A stretch of DNA of 64,000 bases from Anaerococcus murdochii (GTDB lineage Bacteria > Bacillota > Clostridia > Tissierellales > Peptoniphilaceae). The translations under genes and the position numbers were made by a program. Location: assembly GCF_019957155.1 (NCBI RefSeq), contig NZ_JAIPME010000002.1, forward strand, positions 2,119,493-2,183,492. Direction: 5' to 3'. The notes beneath the pieces were generated by a model that was not told the origin of the DNA, did no database searches, and saw nothing but the letters and a program-made list of their open reading frames with translations. Positions 18,046-26,352 of this stretch are shown here, piece by piece. Positions within the stretch are counted from its first letter, which is position 1. Every line of letters begins with the position of its first letter.

Positions 18046-19146
18046 TTACACTCCACTTAATCCATTTATAGAATCGAACATCGGTATAGAAACAGAAAAC
18101 ACAACAAAAGCTACGAGTAGACCCATTATTATGATCAAAACTGGTTCAGCAAGGCTGGTTAGCCTTTTAATCTTAAATATGTATTCATTAGCAAAATATT
18201 CGTTGGCTTTTTTCATTGTGACATCAAGCTTTGAGGTCTCTTCCCCAATTTCAACCATAGAAATTAACAAAGGTGAGAAAACTCCCGCATTCTTAAAAGC
18301 CTCACTTAGGCTCACTCCCTTATTCACTTCATTTTTAATTCCAAGCAGACATTCCTTTACATAAGTATTTTTAAAGGAATCTGCCAGTATATCAAAGGAA
18401 TAGATAGTTTCTATATCCCCTCTTTTTAGGATATAATAAATTGATGTCAATTGGTATTCGACTCTTAACCTATTGATTTCCCAAAATGGTCCCTTGGTAA
18501 AAATAAATTTATCAATCATTACCCTTCTTTTATAATTTGTCCTTAATAGTAAATAAACCAAGACAAATAAGGTAATAAAAAGGAAAATCACTAGGTGGTA
18601 TTCAGCAAAAAAGTTCGATATGGCTAGCATTATCCTTGTAGGAAGGGGCAAGACCATGTCAGAACTTTTAAAAATTTCAATAAAACTTGGCATGACAAAT
18701 TTAATGATTGCAATAATAACTAGGATACTTACAATGAGTACTAAGATTGGGTAGGTCATGGCTTGCTTAACTGTGGATTTATTTTTACTTTCTTCAAAAA
18801 TAAAATCTGACAAATCCTTTAAAATTTTTCCCAAAGAACCTGTATTTATCCCAGTTCTAATAAAGGCAAGGACTAGGGGTGAAAAATAATCTTTTGCTTG
18901 ATAAAAAGCCTCATAGGTCTCAAGTCCCCTATCAAGGCCATCTTTTATTAGCCTTACTGCTCTACCAACCCTCTTATCTGGTCTCTGCCTTAGGATAATA
19001 TTTAAGCTATCATATAAACTTATGCCTGAATTTAAAAGCAAGGATAGCTCGCTTAGAAACAAGGACATAGTCCTAGAATCTATCTTCTTAGGTCCTATGT
19101 CCTTATTTAAAATACTTACTATCCTGTTAAGATTTTCCCTATTCAA
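18046..19146 (-). CDS. pilC: Type IV pilus / type II secretion inner-membrane platform protein (PilC/GspF)
   Basis: 366 aa with two GspF domains (about residues 24-140 and 225-345). It has [19 protein letters not shown], a first TM region with [18 protein letters not shown], and the second repeat [13 protein letters not shown] and [12 protein letters not shown], ending in a hydrophobic helix. It anchors the pilus motor. The start at 19146 is TTG immediately after the frr stop with no obvious ribosome site; an ATG at codon 24 is possible. No PilB or PilT ATPase is encoded nearby. Confidence 0.9.
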   Translation of the reverse strand: MNRENLNRIVSILNKDIGPKKIDSRTMSLFLSELSLLLNSGISLYDSLNIILRQRPDKRVGRAVRLIKDGLDRGLETYEAFYQAKDYFSPLVLAFIRTGINTGSLGKILKDLSDFIFEESKNKSTVKQAMTYPILVLIVSILVIIAIIKFVMPSFIEIFKSSDMVLPLPTRIMLAISNFFAEYHLVIFLFITLFVLVYLLLRTNYKRRVMIDKFIFTKGPFWEINRLRVEYQLTSIYYILKRGDIETIYSFDILADSFKNTYVKECLLGIKNEVNKGVSLSEAFKNAGVFSPLLISMVEIGEETSKLDVTMKKANEYFANEYIFKIKRLTSLAEPVLIIIMGLLVAFVVFSVSIPMFDSINGLSGV

Positions 19147-19707
19147 TTAAACATTCATTAATTCTTTGTTCTTTTTCTCAGCTAATTCTTCGATAGTTTT
19201 AATGAATTTATCGGTGATTTTTTGGATTTCATCTTCAAGTGTGTATCTATCGTCTTCTGTAACATCACCTGATTTTTCAGATTTTTTAACCTCATCCATA
19301 GAATCACGTCTTACATTTCTTACTACTATTTTTGCATCTTCTGCATAGGTGTTTACTTCTTTGGTGTATTCTTTTCTTCTTTCTTCTGTTAGGGCAGGGA
19401 AAGGAAGTCTTATGATTTCACCGTCGTTACCTGGAGTGATACCTATATTTGACTTAAGAATCGCTTTTTCAATTGGTCCAATATTATTTTTATCCCATGG
19501 CTTGATTACAAGTAGTCTTGCTTCTGGGATTGATATTGTAGCAGCTTGGTTGATTGGTGTTTCTGTTCCATAATAAGAGAAAGTTATACCATCAAGGATT
19601 GCTTCTGTTGCTCTGCCAGCCTTGATTGTAGATATTCTTCTTTCAAAAGAATCTACAGCTTTTTTCATTCCATCATTTGCGTCTTTTTTTATTTGTTCGT
19701 ATAGCAT
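19147..19707 (-). CDS. frr: Ribosome recycling factor
   Basis: 186 aa. Typical RRF sequence: RISTIKAGRA, WDKNNIGPIEKAI, GDGEII-like NDGEIIRLPFPALTEERRKEY and VRNVRRDSMD. It splits post-termination ribosomes with EF-G. It starts 1 bp after pyrH and runs straight into pilC, so housekeeping and pilus genes seem to share an mRNA. Confidence 0.97.
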   Translation of the reverse strand: MLYEQIKKDANDGMKKAVDSFERRISTIKAGRATEAILDGITFSYYGTETPINQAATISIPEARLLVIKPWDKNNIGPIEKAILKSNIGITPGNDGEIIRLPFPALTEERRKEYTKEVNTYAEDAKIVVRNVRRDSMDEVKKSEKSGDVTEDDRYTLEDEIQKITDKFIKTIEELAEKKNKELMNV

Positions 19708-19708
19708 T

Positions 19709-20422
19709 TTAAAAACTCTCCTTTACTCTTGTTCCAAGATTCTCATCTTCAAATACTCTTACCATATTTGCCGGATCATCAATTCCAAAAACAATTAATG
19801 GCATGTTGTTATCCATACAGAGTGAGGTTGCTGTTGTATCCATTATCTTTAATTCTCTTTGAAGGATTTCCTTATAGGTTAGCTTGTCAAATTTTTTGGC
19901 ATCTGGGTAAACATTTGGGTCCTTATCATAGATACCATCTGTGCCGGTCTTGCCTAGCAAAATTACATCAGCACCAATTTCTAGAGCCCTAAGACTTGCT
20001 GTAGTATCAGTTGAAAAATATGGAAGACCTGTTCCTGCTGAAAATATGACAACTCTGCCCTTTTCAAGGTGCCTTACAGCCCTACGTCTAATATATGGCT
20101 CTGCAACTTCCTTCATAGAAATAGCTGTCATAAGCCTTGTATCAAGGCCGATTTCTTCAAGAGTGCCTTGGACTCTTAGACCATTCATAACTGTTCCTAG
20201 CATACCGATATTATCAGAGCTTGCCCTATCTATGGTAGTGCCTGACCTTCCTCTCCAGAAGTTTCCTCCACCAACAACTATGGCGACTTCAATCCCTTTT
20301 TCTGTAAGGATTTTGATATTTTCGCATATTTTACTAATCATCTCATCGTCAAATCCAAATCCAGTCTTACCGGAAAGGGCTTCGCCGCTTAGTTTTAATA
20401 TAATTCTTTTTGTATCCTGCAA
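19709..20422 (-). CDS. pyrH: UMP kinase
   Basis: 237 aa amino-acid-kinase-fold enzyme that converts UMP to UDP. Motifs: [60 protein letters not shown]. The pyrH-frr pairing is conserved in bacteria. tsf and rpsB, often upstream, are not here; a MATE exporter lies 88 bp upstream. Confidence 0.97.
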   Translation of the reverse strand: MQDTKRIILKLSGEALSGKTGFGFDDEMISKICENIKILTEKGIEVAIVVGGGNFWRGRSGTTIDRASSDNIGMLGTVMNGLRVQGTLEEIGLDTRLMTAISMKEVAEPYIRRRAVRHLEKGRVVIFSAGTGLPYFSTDTTASLRALEIGADVILLGKTGTDGIYDKDPNVYPDAKKFDKLTYKEILQRELKIMDTTATSLCMDNNMPLIVFGIDDPANMVRVFEDENLGTRVKESF

Positions 20423-20510
20423 AATATTCCTCCTACTTATTATTAATTATAACCTATAAATGATAACATTTGCAAGTCTTTATATTTTTATCTTTTTTGA
20501 ATCCAAAAAG

Positions 20511-21899
20511 TTAAAATGACCCATTCATCCAATTGCCTCTGAGGTAAATAATATGGGCAATAATGCTAATCATTACATTAGAAATAGACATAGCAAGCCA
20601 AATTCCTGTAGCGGCCAAGTCTGTAAAATATTTAAAGAAAAATAATAGAGGAATTCTTATTACCCAAAGCCTTAATACATCAATAAACATTGAGTATTTG
20701 GCATTGCCTGATCCTTGGAAAAGTCCCTGGTAGATGAAAAACATATTTAACATCACAAGGGTAATTAAGGTATAAGCCATATAGGTGTCAGCTTCCTTCA
20801 TTAGAGTTGAATCAAGTGGTGCGTCTATGAAAAATCTTAGGATTTGGAACCTGTAGATATAACTAATTATAGCGATTATAATTGACATAATAACTACTAT
20901 AATAGATGCTTTCTTGAAGGTTTCCTTGACTCTTTTTATATTGCCAGAGCCTATATTTTGGCCAATAATACTTGTAATTGCTGATCCTATCCCTCCTGGA
21001 GGAATATTTAGTAGGCCAGAAATCCTGTTAACCATACCATAGGCCGCAACTGTGTCTGTGCCGTAAGATTGGATAAAGGAGTTTAGGATAATAAAACCTG
21101 CAGCTGTTCCCATTTGTCCAATGACTGCTGGTGTAGCTATGGTATAGATTTTCTTAACAACTTGCTTTTCCCATTTGATATAAAACAGGGATTCATAATT
21201 TAATTTAATTAGGTCCTTGTTTGTCCTAAGGTGTATAAAACCAAATAGACACATCAAGGTCTGGGTCAAAACTGTTGCTATAGCTGCTCCCTTTACCCCA
21301 AGTCCTAGGCCTGTAAACCCAAAAATAGGGATAGTATCAAAGATAAAAAATGGATTTAAAACCATATTTAAAATTACACAAGTTGTGCTGATTATAGTTG
21401 GAATTGAGTTTTTTCCTTGGGCTTGAAAAATTGCCGCATAAATAAAATACAAAAATATAAAGGGGATCCCAAAATAAGAATATTTCAAATATTCCACAGA
21501 AAATATATGTAAATCTCCAGTCGCTCCCATCATGGTCACAATAGCTTCGGCTGTAAAATATCCCACAACCATAAAAATTAATGAAAAATAAAGTGAGATA
21601 TTTATAATTGTGTCATTGTATTTTTGGGCAAGCTTTACATTATCCATGCCAATTAACTGGGAAATTAAGGAAATCGCCGCTATTGATAGGCCTATACCTA
21701 TGGAATTAAACAAAAAAATAACAGGCCAAGTAAAGGAAGTTGCTGCAAACTCTGCAGTTCCTAGCTTACCAAGCCAGAAGGCATCAGCTAATGAATATAA
21801 TTGCTGGATAAAGTTATTTAATATAATTGGAATGGAAATTACAGCTATTGCCCTGTAAATATTTCCATTTAAAATCAATTCTCTTCGGTCTTTTTTCAT
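20511..21899 (-). CDS. MATE-family multidrug efflux transporter
   Basis: About 462 aa from the ATG at 21899 (MKKDRRELILNG), which follows a GGAG site; the frame is open to 21914. Around twelve hydrophobic helices and two internally similar halves are seen, with family segments IPIILNNFIQQLYSLADAFW near the start and GIGSAITSIIGQNIGSGN in the second half. It exports cationic compounds against Na+ or H+. Substrate unknown. It is flanked by gaps and looks monocistronic. Confidence 0.9.
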   Translation of the reverse strand: MKKDRRELILNGNIYRAIAVISIPIILNNFIQQLYSLADAFWLGKLGTAEFAATSFTWPVIFLFNSIGIGLSIAAISLISQLIGMDNVKLAQKYNDTIINISLYFSLIFMVVGYFTAEAIVTMMGATGDLHIFSVEYLKYSYFGIPFIFLYFIYAAIFQAQGKNSIPTIISTTCVILNMVLNPFFIFDTIPIFGFTGLGLGVKGAAIATVLTQTLMCLFGFIHLRTNKDLIKLNYESLFYIKWEKQVVKKIYTIATPAVIGQMGTAAGFIILNSFIQSYGTDTVAAYGMVNRISGLLNIPPGGIGSAITSIIGQNIGSGNIKRVKETFKKASIIVVIMSIIIAIISYIYRFQILRFFIDAPLDSTLMKEADTYMAYTLITLVMLNMFFIYQGLFQGSGNAKYSMFIDVLRLWVIRIPLLFFFKYFTDLAATGIWLAMSISNVMISIIAHIIYLRGNWMNGSF

Positions 21900-22044
21900 A
21901 TCTGCTCCTTGCAAAATCTTATGAATATTCTACCATAGTTAGGATTAAAAATATAGATAGTTATGATTACTATTTTATTTTGCTCTCTATTTTTCTCAAA
22001 ATAAAAACTAGCAAGTTTTTTAATATCTTGCTAGCTTATTTTTA

Positions 22045-22827
22045 TTAAATTATTTTATAATTGTGCATTAATGGACCAGATCCTTTGCCTAAGTCTAAAC
22101 CCGCTCTTAGAGCTCCTGTTAGGTAGTCTTTTGCCTTTTCTATTGCCTGGTCAATGTCATAACCCTTGGCAAGATTTGCTGCAATGGCACTAGAAAGAGT
22201 GCAACCTGTGCCGTGGGTGTTTGGATTGTCAATTCTTTCAGACCTAAACCACTTAAATTTGCCATCCTTGTATAAAAGGTCATTGGCATCGTTAACCCTA
22301 TGCCCTCCCTTAAGGAGAACTGCGCAATCGTATTTTTTGCCAATCTTTTCTGCAGCCTTAATCATCTCATCCTCATTTGTAATTTCCATGCCCGCTAGGA
22401 TTTCCCCTTCAGGAATATTTGGTGTAATCACATCTGCAAGAGGGATTAATCTGTTAATCAAACTATCCATAGCTTCTTCTTTTAAGAGTTTTGCCCCAGA
22501 TGTGGCAACCATTACTGGGTCAAGGACAATATTTTTTGCCTGATATTTTTCAAGAGAAGCAGCTATTGCTTCTACGATTTCTGGCGAAGATACCATGCCG
22601 ATTTTAATTGCATCTGGGTAAATATCATTAAAAACTGCATCCATTTGCTCTGTGATGAATTCTGGGCTTACATCAAGGATGCCAGTCACTCCTTGGGTAT
22701 TTTGTGCAGTAAGAGCTGTGATAACACTCATAGCGTAAACCCCATTGACGGTCATAGTCTTAAGGTCAGCTTGGATGCCAGCGCCTCCTGATGAGTCAGA
22801 ACCTGCAATTGTCAAACAAGTTTTCAT
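22045..22827 (-). CDS. thiD: Hydroxymethylpyrimidine / phosphomethylpyrimidine kinase
   Basis: 260 aa ribokinase-fold enzyme for thiamin pyrimidine salvage. Signatures: TIAGSDSSGGAGIQADLKT, DPVMVATSGAKLL, TPNIPEGEIL and the C-terminal anion-hole motif NTHGTGCTLSSAIA. It lies 13 bp after thiW in a two-gene operon under TPP riboswitch control. Confidence 0.96.
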   Translation of the reverse strand: MKTCLTIAGSDSSGGAGIQADLKTMTVNGVYAMSVITALTAQNTQGVTGILDVSPEFITEQMDAVFNDIYPDAIKIGMVSSPEIVEAIAASLEKYQAKNIVLDPVMVATSGAKLLKEEAMDSLINRLIPLADVITPNIPEGEILAGMEITNEDEMIKAAEKIGKKYDCAVLLKGGHRVNDANDLLYKDGKFKWFRSERIDNPNTHGTGCTLSSAIAANLAKGYDIDQAIEKAKDYLTGALRAGLDLGKGSGPLMHNYKII

Positions 22828-22840
22828 ACTTTTCTCCTTT

Positions 22841-23347
22841 TTAATTATAGATTTCTTTTACAAATTTGCTGTCTTTAAGCCTAGCTAAAATTACACAAGC
22901 AATGATTGTTCCACCTGCTGTTGATGCAAAAAATGGAAGGATATAGGTGTAAAAGGCAATATCTGCGGCAGATTTGCCCATAAGTAAGACTGCAACAGGA
23001 TAGGCAGCAAGACCCCCTAAGATAGATGTGCCGAAGATTTCCCCACAGGCTGTCAAACTAAGGTTTTTGGTTTTTTTGTAGATTATACCACAAAGAAGGG
23101 CGCCAAACATTGAACCTGGAAATGCCATTAGGCTTCCAAGGCCTGCCATATTTCTAATTAATGAGGCCACAAAGGCTATCACTATTCCATAAAAAGGACC
23201 TAGAGTAACTGCTGCAAACATATTTACTATATGTTGGGCTGGTGCACACCTGGAAAAAAAGACAGGAAATGAAAATGTAGATCCTACTACTGCGAGCGCT
23301 ACTAAAAAAGACGCTAGAACTAATTTCTTAAGTTTTGTATTATTCAT
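22841..23347 (-). CDS. thiW: Thiamin-precursor uptake S component ThiW
   Basis: 168 aa integral membrane protein with about five helices. It has the ThiW signature FSFPVFFSRCAPAQHIVNMF and GLGSLMAFPGSMFGALLCG. ThiW is a predicted substrate-binding subunit for the thiazole precursor working with an energy-coupling-factor module, which is not in this window. TPP riboswitch control and pairing with thiD support the assignment. Confidence 0.9.
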   Translation of the reverse strand: MNNTKLKKLVLASFLVALAVVGSTFSFPVFFSRCAPAQHIVNMFAAVTLGPFYGIVIAFVASLIRNMAGLGSLMAFPGSMFGALLCGIIYKKTKNLSLTACGEIFGTSILGGLAAYPVAVLLMGKSAADIAFYTYILPFFASTAGGTIIACVILARLKDSKFVKEIYN

Positions 23348-23383
23348 AAATACTCCTTTAAAATATACTCACAGAAAAGCAAA

Positions 23384-23409
23384 TAAAAAAAGCTAACCCC
23401 AAGGTTAGC
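23384..23409 (-). terminator. Riboswitch expression-platform terminator
   Basis: Minus strand GCTAACC/GGTTAGC with a TTGG loop, followed by a T7 run, between the TPP aptamer and thiW. It is the OFF structure expected when TPP is bound. Confidence 0.9.
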
Positions 23410-23421
23410 AAAATTAAAAAA

Positions 23422-23500
23422 AGACTCCTTACGCCGGCATTATCCGTATCAAGTAAAGGGTCGAAGTCAAAACTTCCTCTCAGCTATAAGCTCCCCTGTT
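23422..23500 (-). promoter_or_regulatory. TPP (THI-box) riboswitch
   Basis: The minus strand has the conserved THI-box elements in order: GGGGAGC, GCTGAGAGG, GACCCTTTACTTGAT, CGGATAATGCCGGCGTAAGG. The aptamer is complete and lies about 75 bp upstream of thiW, followed by an intrinsic terminator. Thiamin pyrophosphate should terminate thiW-thiD transcription. Confidence 0.97.
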
Positions 23501-23506
23501 AAGTCT

Positions 23507-23535
23507 ATTTTATGGTAAATAAAAGATAGTGTCAA
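23507..23535 (-). promoter_or_regulatory. Promoter of the thiW-thiD operon
   Basis: TTGACA (23535-23530) and TAAAAT (23512-23507) with a 17 bp spacer on the minus strand; the predicted start lies just ahead of the aptamer's P1 strand. Confidence 0.8.
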
Positions 23536-23667
23536 ATAATTATTAATTCGAAGAAAATTTAAGTCTTAAATTTATTAATAATTAGCCTTTCAGAACCTAA
23601 ATCCGCCTGTTCCTTAAATTCAAATGCATTAATTCCTAATTATTACACACATTGCACACACGCAAAA

Positions 23668-23725
23668 AAAGAAGCACTGGATTCCAATGCTTCTTTTAGT
23701 ATTTGGTGCGGGATAAAGGGACATT
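23668..23725 (-). other. Candidate attL: tRNA 3'-end-like sequence with orphan terminator
   Basis: Read on the minus strand, GTCCCTTTATCCCGCACCA (about 23721-23703) looks like the 3' end of a tRNA, closest to Firmicutes tRNA-Leu ending in CACCCGCACCA. It is followed by a hairpin AAGAAGCA/TGCTTCTT and T7 (about 23698-23664), a typical tRNA terminator. No tRNA body lies upstream; phage-like sequence does. This fits a tRNA 3' end left at the distal side of an integrated phage. The acceptor stretch is one base too long for a clean match, so this is tentative. Confidence 0.4.
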
Positions 23726-23837
23726 ATCTTCTTTATATATAAGCATCTTTGCATAGTATAAAATAAGAGCAAACGAAAAGCAACAAAAAACATTAACCGT
23801 TGGTAACAGGTTGGTAACAATTTAAGAGAGGGGACAA

Positions 23838-24038
23838 TTACCCCTCCTTTTTTCTTGCATTCTTATTTTCCTTTTTATATATCTCAATTAATTCTTGCAA
23901 ATCTTCTTCATCTGCATAATGCCTCACAAAGGTTCTTGCAGTAGTTCGACACCTTAAATATTTTACTCTTTCAGGATTGTTTTTCTCCCATCTCTTGGTA
24001 GCTCGTCTTTGAGCTTCACTTGCTTTGCCCTCAGTCAT
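23838..24038 (-). CDS. Small basic prophage protein
   Basis: 66 aa, rich in Arg and Lys (SEAQRRATKRWEKNNPERVKYLRCRTTARTF), with an acidic helix in the middle and a basic tail. I do not recognise a named family. The composition suggests a nucleic-acid-binding protein, but that is inference. A strong AAGGAGG site lies 4-11 nt before the ATG and overlaps the -35 of a divergent small-RNA promoter at 24048. It is the leftmost prophage gene. Confidence 0.7.
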   Translation of the reverse strand: MTEGKASEAQRRATKRWEKNNPERVKYLRCRTTARTFVRHYADEEDLQELIEIYKKENKNARKKEG

Positions 24039-24047
24039 ATATCCTCC

Positions 24048-24192
24048 TTGACATTTTTTAAATTATAGATTATAATCAGATTATAGATATCCGCATTAGC
24101 GGAGGTGGCTCTACTTTTTAAAAGTTAAGAGCAAAAAATTTTATACCCGCATCAGCGGGGCAATTAAGCTCTCCTTGTGAGAGCTTTTTTAA
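24048..24192 (+). ncRNA. Promoter-to-terminator small RNA on the plus strand
   Basis: A perfect TTGACA (24048-24053), 17 bp spacer and TATAAT (24071-24076) point rightward, against all neighbouring genes. The predicted RNA of about 110 nt starts near 24083. It contains the hairpin TCCGC/GCGGA (24090-24103), a stem GCTCT/AGAGC (24108-24132) and the hairpin CCCGC/GCGGG (24146-24159). It ends with a terminator AAGCTCTC/GAGAGCTT (24166-24186) and T6. The first and third hairpins are near copies (CCGCATTAGCGG, CCGCATCAGCGG). No ORF of useful size is present. Confidence 0.65.
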
Positions 24193-24194
24193 TA

Positions 24195-24515
24195 TCAATA
24201 GTCTATATTTTGTAATACCTCTTTGATAAAATCATCTTTTAAATCATCGTCAATATCAGTTTTTGCCCCATCAGTATCTTCATCATAGATGCCCCACTCT
24301 TCTAAAGTCTCTCTCCAATAACTAGCCTTTAAAGGGATGATATAAACTACTTTTTCTTCGTCTGCTGCGGAAGATTGCTCAGACCTTATGCCTATATACC
24401 CATCATCATATATAGCTACCTCTAGATCACTAACCCCTATGGTTTCATAAATTTCGTTCCAGCTCTCTTTGCTTACTAAATTAAAAGCCTTTTCTATATC
24501 TTCATAATTTCTCAT
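24195..24515 (-). CDS. Unrecognised acidic accessory protein
   Basis: 106 aa, very acidic: I count 29 Asp/Glu against about 11 Lys/Arg, with runs such as YDEDTD and DIDDDLKDD near the C-terminus. No signal peptide, TM segment or known domain is visible. It is the third gene of a run (24870, 24526, 24195) served by the operator-promoter at 25345. Its position between lysis genes and the phage end is typical of lysogenic-conversion or anti-defence genes; the role is unknown. Confidence 0.72.
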   Translation of the reverse strand: MRNYEDIEKAFNLVSKESWNEIYETIGVSDLEVAIYDDGYIGIRSEQSSAADEEKVVYIIPLKASYWRETLEEWGIYDEDTDGAKTDIDDDLKDDFIKEVLQNIDY

Positions 24516-24525
24516 CAGAATCTCC

Positions 24526-24846
24526 TTATAGTTCTTCTATAGCCCCATAAATCATAGTTTTAAAACTTCTCACCCTACTAGTTTCTTTACCATCAACAAC
24601 AATCTCATCTTTTATCAAATCTATATAGCATCCATAAGCCATATTTTTTATTCTATTAGCTTCAGAATTTGAGATGCTTTCGCCATTTATAGAAGCACTT
24701 GAGATGTTTCCTGAATTGTAATAGCTAATTTTCATCTTCAACAAATCTTTGTAACAATTTCTTAAATAAAGTCTATCTCTGCCATACTTAGACCACCTGC
24801 TAGCCCCCATGGCTAGCAAGATTTCTAATTTCTTATCAGTCATCAT
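24526..24846 (-). CDS. Unrecognised accessory protein
   Basis: 106 aa, mixed charge and probably helical, with an Arg/Tyr-rich middle (RWSKYGRDRLYLRNCYKDLL). It carries a Ser/Asn stretch (YNSGNISSASINGESISNSEANRIKN is the low-complexity part) before the helix that follows. I recognise no family. It begins with ATGATG after a GGAG site and lies 10 bp before the acidic 24195 gene, so the two are probably cotranslated. Confidence 0.7.
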   Translation of the reverse strand: MMTDKKLEILLAMGASRWSKYGRDRLYLRNCYKDLLKMKISYYNSGNISSASINGESISNSEANRIKNMAYGCYIDLIKDEIVVDGKETSRVRSFKTMIYGAIEEL

Positions 24847-24869
24847 CTCATACTCCTTAATTTTTATTT

Positions 24870-25304
24870 CTATATAAAATCTTTTATATTAATTAAATAT
24901 TTAGCATTAGTTCTATAACCAGTCTTCACATCACGTCTACCTGTAAACCAATCATAAGGCTTACCATCTTCATCATATCTAACCTCATAAAGTCTCTCGA
25001 TTTTTATGATTTCAGTCTTAAGATTGTCTTCATCAATCTCTGTAACCATCTTGCTCCAAGGCTCTCCTTTTTCTAACCAAATTTTTTCTATTGCATCTTG
25101 AGTAGGAATGATGCTAATCTCTCTAGTTGGATTTCCTTTCTCTGTCATAGGATCTTCAGCTAACCACTTTAAACCCTCAATAAATTCTTCTTCTGTAATT
25201 CCTCCGTATAATTGCCACTCTTTAAAAACTCTACTTTGACCACTTTTTACAAGTTCGATTTTCTTTTCTAATCTCCATTGATTGTTTACGTTGATTGTTG
25301 TCAT
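24870..25304 (-). CDS. Unrecognised accessory protein, first gene of an operator-controlled run
   Basis: 144 aa, soluble, mixed charge, with no family I recognise. It begins MTTINVNNQWRLEKKIELV and contains GITEEEFIEGLKWLAED and YDWFTGRRDVKTGYRT. It is directly preceded by a TTGACA-TATAAT promoter whose spacer and -10 hold an 18 bp palindrome shared by the two neighbouring accessory promoters. Confidence 0.72.
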   Translation of the reverse strand: MTTINVNNQWRLEKKIELVKSGQSRVFKEWQLYGGITEEEFIEGLKWLAEDPMTEKGNPTREISIIPTQDAIEKIWLEKGEPWSKMVTEIDEDNLKTEIIKIERLYEVRYDEDGKPYDWFTGRRDVKTGYRTNAKYLINIKDFI

Positions 25305-25344
25305 GATTTTGATCTCCTTGTTTTTAATTTCTTATCTTAAGTAT

Positions 25345-25374
25345 ATTATACTACTAGTAGTATATAAATGTCAA
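25345..25374 (-). promoter_or_regulatory. Promoter with 18 bp palindromic operator (copy 1)
   Basis: TTGACA (25374-25369) and TATAAT (25350-25345) on the minus strand, 18 bp spacer. The palindrome TATACTACTAGTAGTATA at 25347-25364 overlaps spacer and -10, so a bound protein would block RNA polymerase. Confidence 0.8.
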
Positions 25375-25377
25375 GTG

Positions 25378-25965
25378 TTATTTTGAATTTCTTTTAAAAT
25401 TAACTTCTTTATAAAGTTCTCCATTTTTATATATTCTATACGCTATATTTTCTTTTCTTAAGTTTACCATTTTTTCGACTTTTATATTTTTTTCCCTCTT
25501 CACTCCTTTAATAGCTAATTTTTTTGCTATAAATATATGGTTGCTATTATGTCCGTATTTGTAATCAAGCCTTAACATTTTCTTTTCTTTTATCTCTTCA
25601 AATTTTTCTTCACTAAAGAAAATGTTTTTTCTATACTTACACATTAATATAAAAGTATGTATTGTTGCAGATTCTTCATCTTCAAAATCAAATAATCCAC
25701 TATCTTTAAGACGTCCCCATTGAATTAAGACTGTAGATGAATCATAGTTGAAGTCAACTTTTTCTAATTTTACGCCAAATCCAAATCTTTCACCTTCGTC
25801 ATTTAATAAAACATACATTCTATCATAATCAGAACTTTTTATATTCTGTTCGTTTAAATAGTAACCTTCATTAATTTTCTCTGCTAAGAATAAAGATATA
25901 GCTTTTTGAAATTCTCTTTTTGAAATAAACTCATTTGCTTTTAATTGTTCGAATACATTTGTCAT
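25378..25965 (-). CDS. Unrecognised accessory protein
   Basis: 195 aa, soluble. The N-terminal half is a mixed alpha/beta domain (NEFISKREFQKAISLFLAEKI, then FGFGVKLEKVDF); the C-terminal half is basic with many Lys and Arg and repeated short strands (KNIKVEKMVNLRKENIAYRI). No known motif was found. It has its own operator-promoter at 26013-26041 and is separated from the 25304 gene by another copy, so each accessory unit is regulated by the same signal. Confidence 0.72.
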   Translation of the reverse strand: MTNVFEQLKANEFISKREFQKAISLFLAEKINEGYYLNEQNIKSSDYDRMYVLLNDEGERFGFGVKLEKVDFNYDSSTVLIQWGRLKDSGLFDFEDEESATIHTFILMCKYRKNIFFSEEKFEEIKEKKMLRLDYKYGHNSNHIFIAKKLAIKGVKREKNIKVEKMVNLRKENIAYRIYKNGELYKEVNFKRNSK

Positions 25966-26012
25966 ATTAATCTCCTTGTTTTTTTATTTTTTGTATCTCT
26001 TATCTTAATATA

Positions 26013-26041
26013 AGTATACTACTAGTAGTATATAACGTCAA
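26013..26041 (-). promoter_or_regulatory. Promoter with 18 bp palindromic operator (copy 2)
   Basis: TTGACG (26041-26036), 17 bp spacer and TATACT (26018-26013) on the minus strand. The operator at 26015-26032 is identical over 18 bp to copy 1. It drives the 25378-25965 gene. Confidence 0.75.
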
Positions 26042-26049
26042 ATGTTTTA

Positions 26050-26310
26050 TTAAATTATTTTTGAAATATAGCCAGCTACATCGCTGTCCCATTCATCGCT
26101 ATTTACATTTTCTCTATAAAAGTAAATCTCATCAACGTATCCATTTAAGAATTCTTCATAATCGCCATCAATACTCCAACCGTCTAGATCACTAAAGTTA
26201 GTGAATATTAGTTCTTCTTTACTTTCTGCTGTATCTTCTATTTCAATTGTATCTGCTAGTCTGTAATCTTCGAAATCGTCTGCTTTTCTGTAAACTTGGT
26301 ATTTTGTCAT
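26050..26310 (-). CDS. Unrecognised highly acidic accessory protein
   Basis: 86 aa with 24 Asp/Glu and 7 Lys/Arg, a net charge near -17, and many Tyr and Trp (DLDGWSIDGDYEEF, VNSDEWDSD). Small proteins of this charge in phage accessory regions are sometimes DNA mimics that block restriction or CRISPR enzymes; that is inference here. It begins MTKYQVYRKADDFEDYRL, a head seen in other phage-borne small proteins that resemble nothing characterised. It has its own operator-promoter (copy 3). Confidence 0.72.
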   Translation of the reverse strand: MTKYQVYRKADDFEDYRLADTIEIEDTAESKEELIFTNFSDLDGWSIDGDYEEFLNGYVDEIYFYRENVNSDEWDSDVAGYISKII

Positions 26311-26352
26311 TTTTTAATCTCCTTTAAATTTAACTTGTTTTGTTATTATTAA

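Noticed and set aside
23783..23801. att core AAAAAACATTA shared with 63962-63981
   Set aside because: An 11-nt A-rich match inside sequence of poor quality on the right is too weak; the tRNA-like site is a better candidate.
23629..23820. Hydrophobic minus-strand ORF of 63 codons
   Set aside because: It reads across the tRNA-like site and terminator, lacks a ribosome site and has an unlikely composition.
24083..24192. Type III toxin-antitoxin RNA
   Set aside because: Two similar hairpins resemble tandem repeats, but no ToxN-like nuclease follows on the plus strand and the spacing (about 57 nt) does not fit the short repeats of that class.
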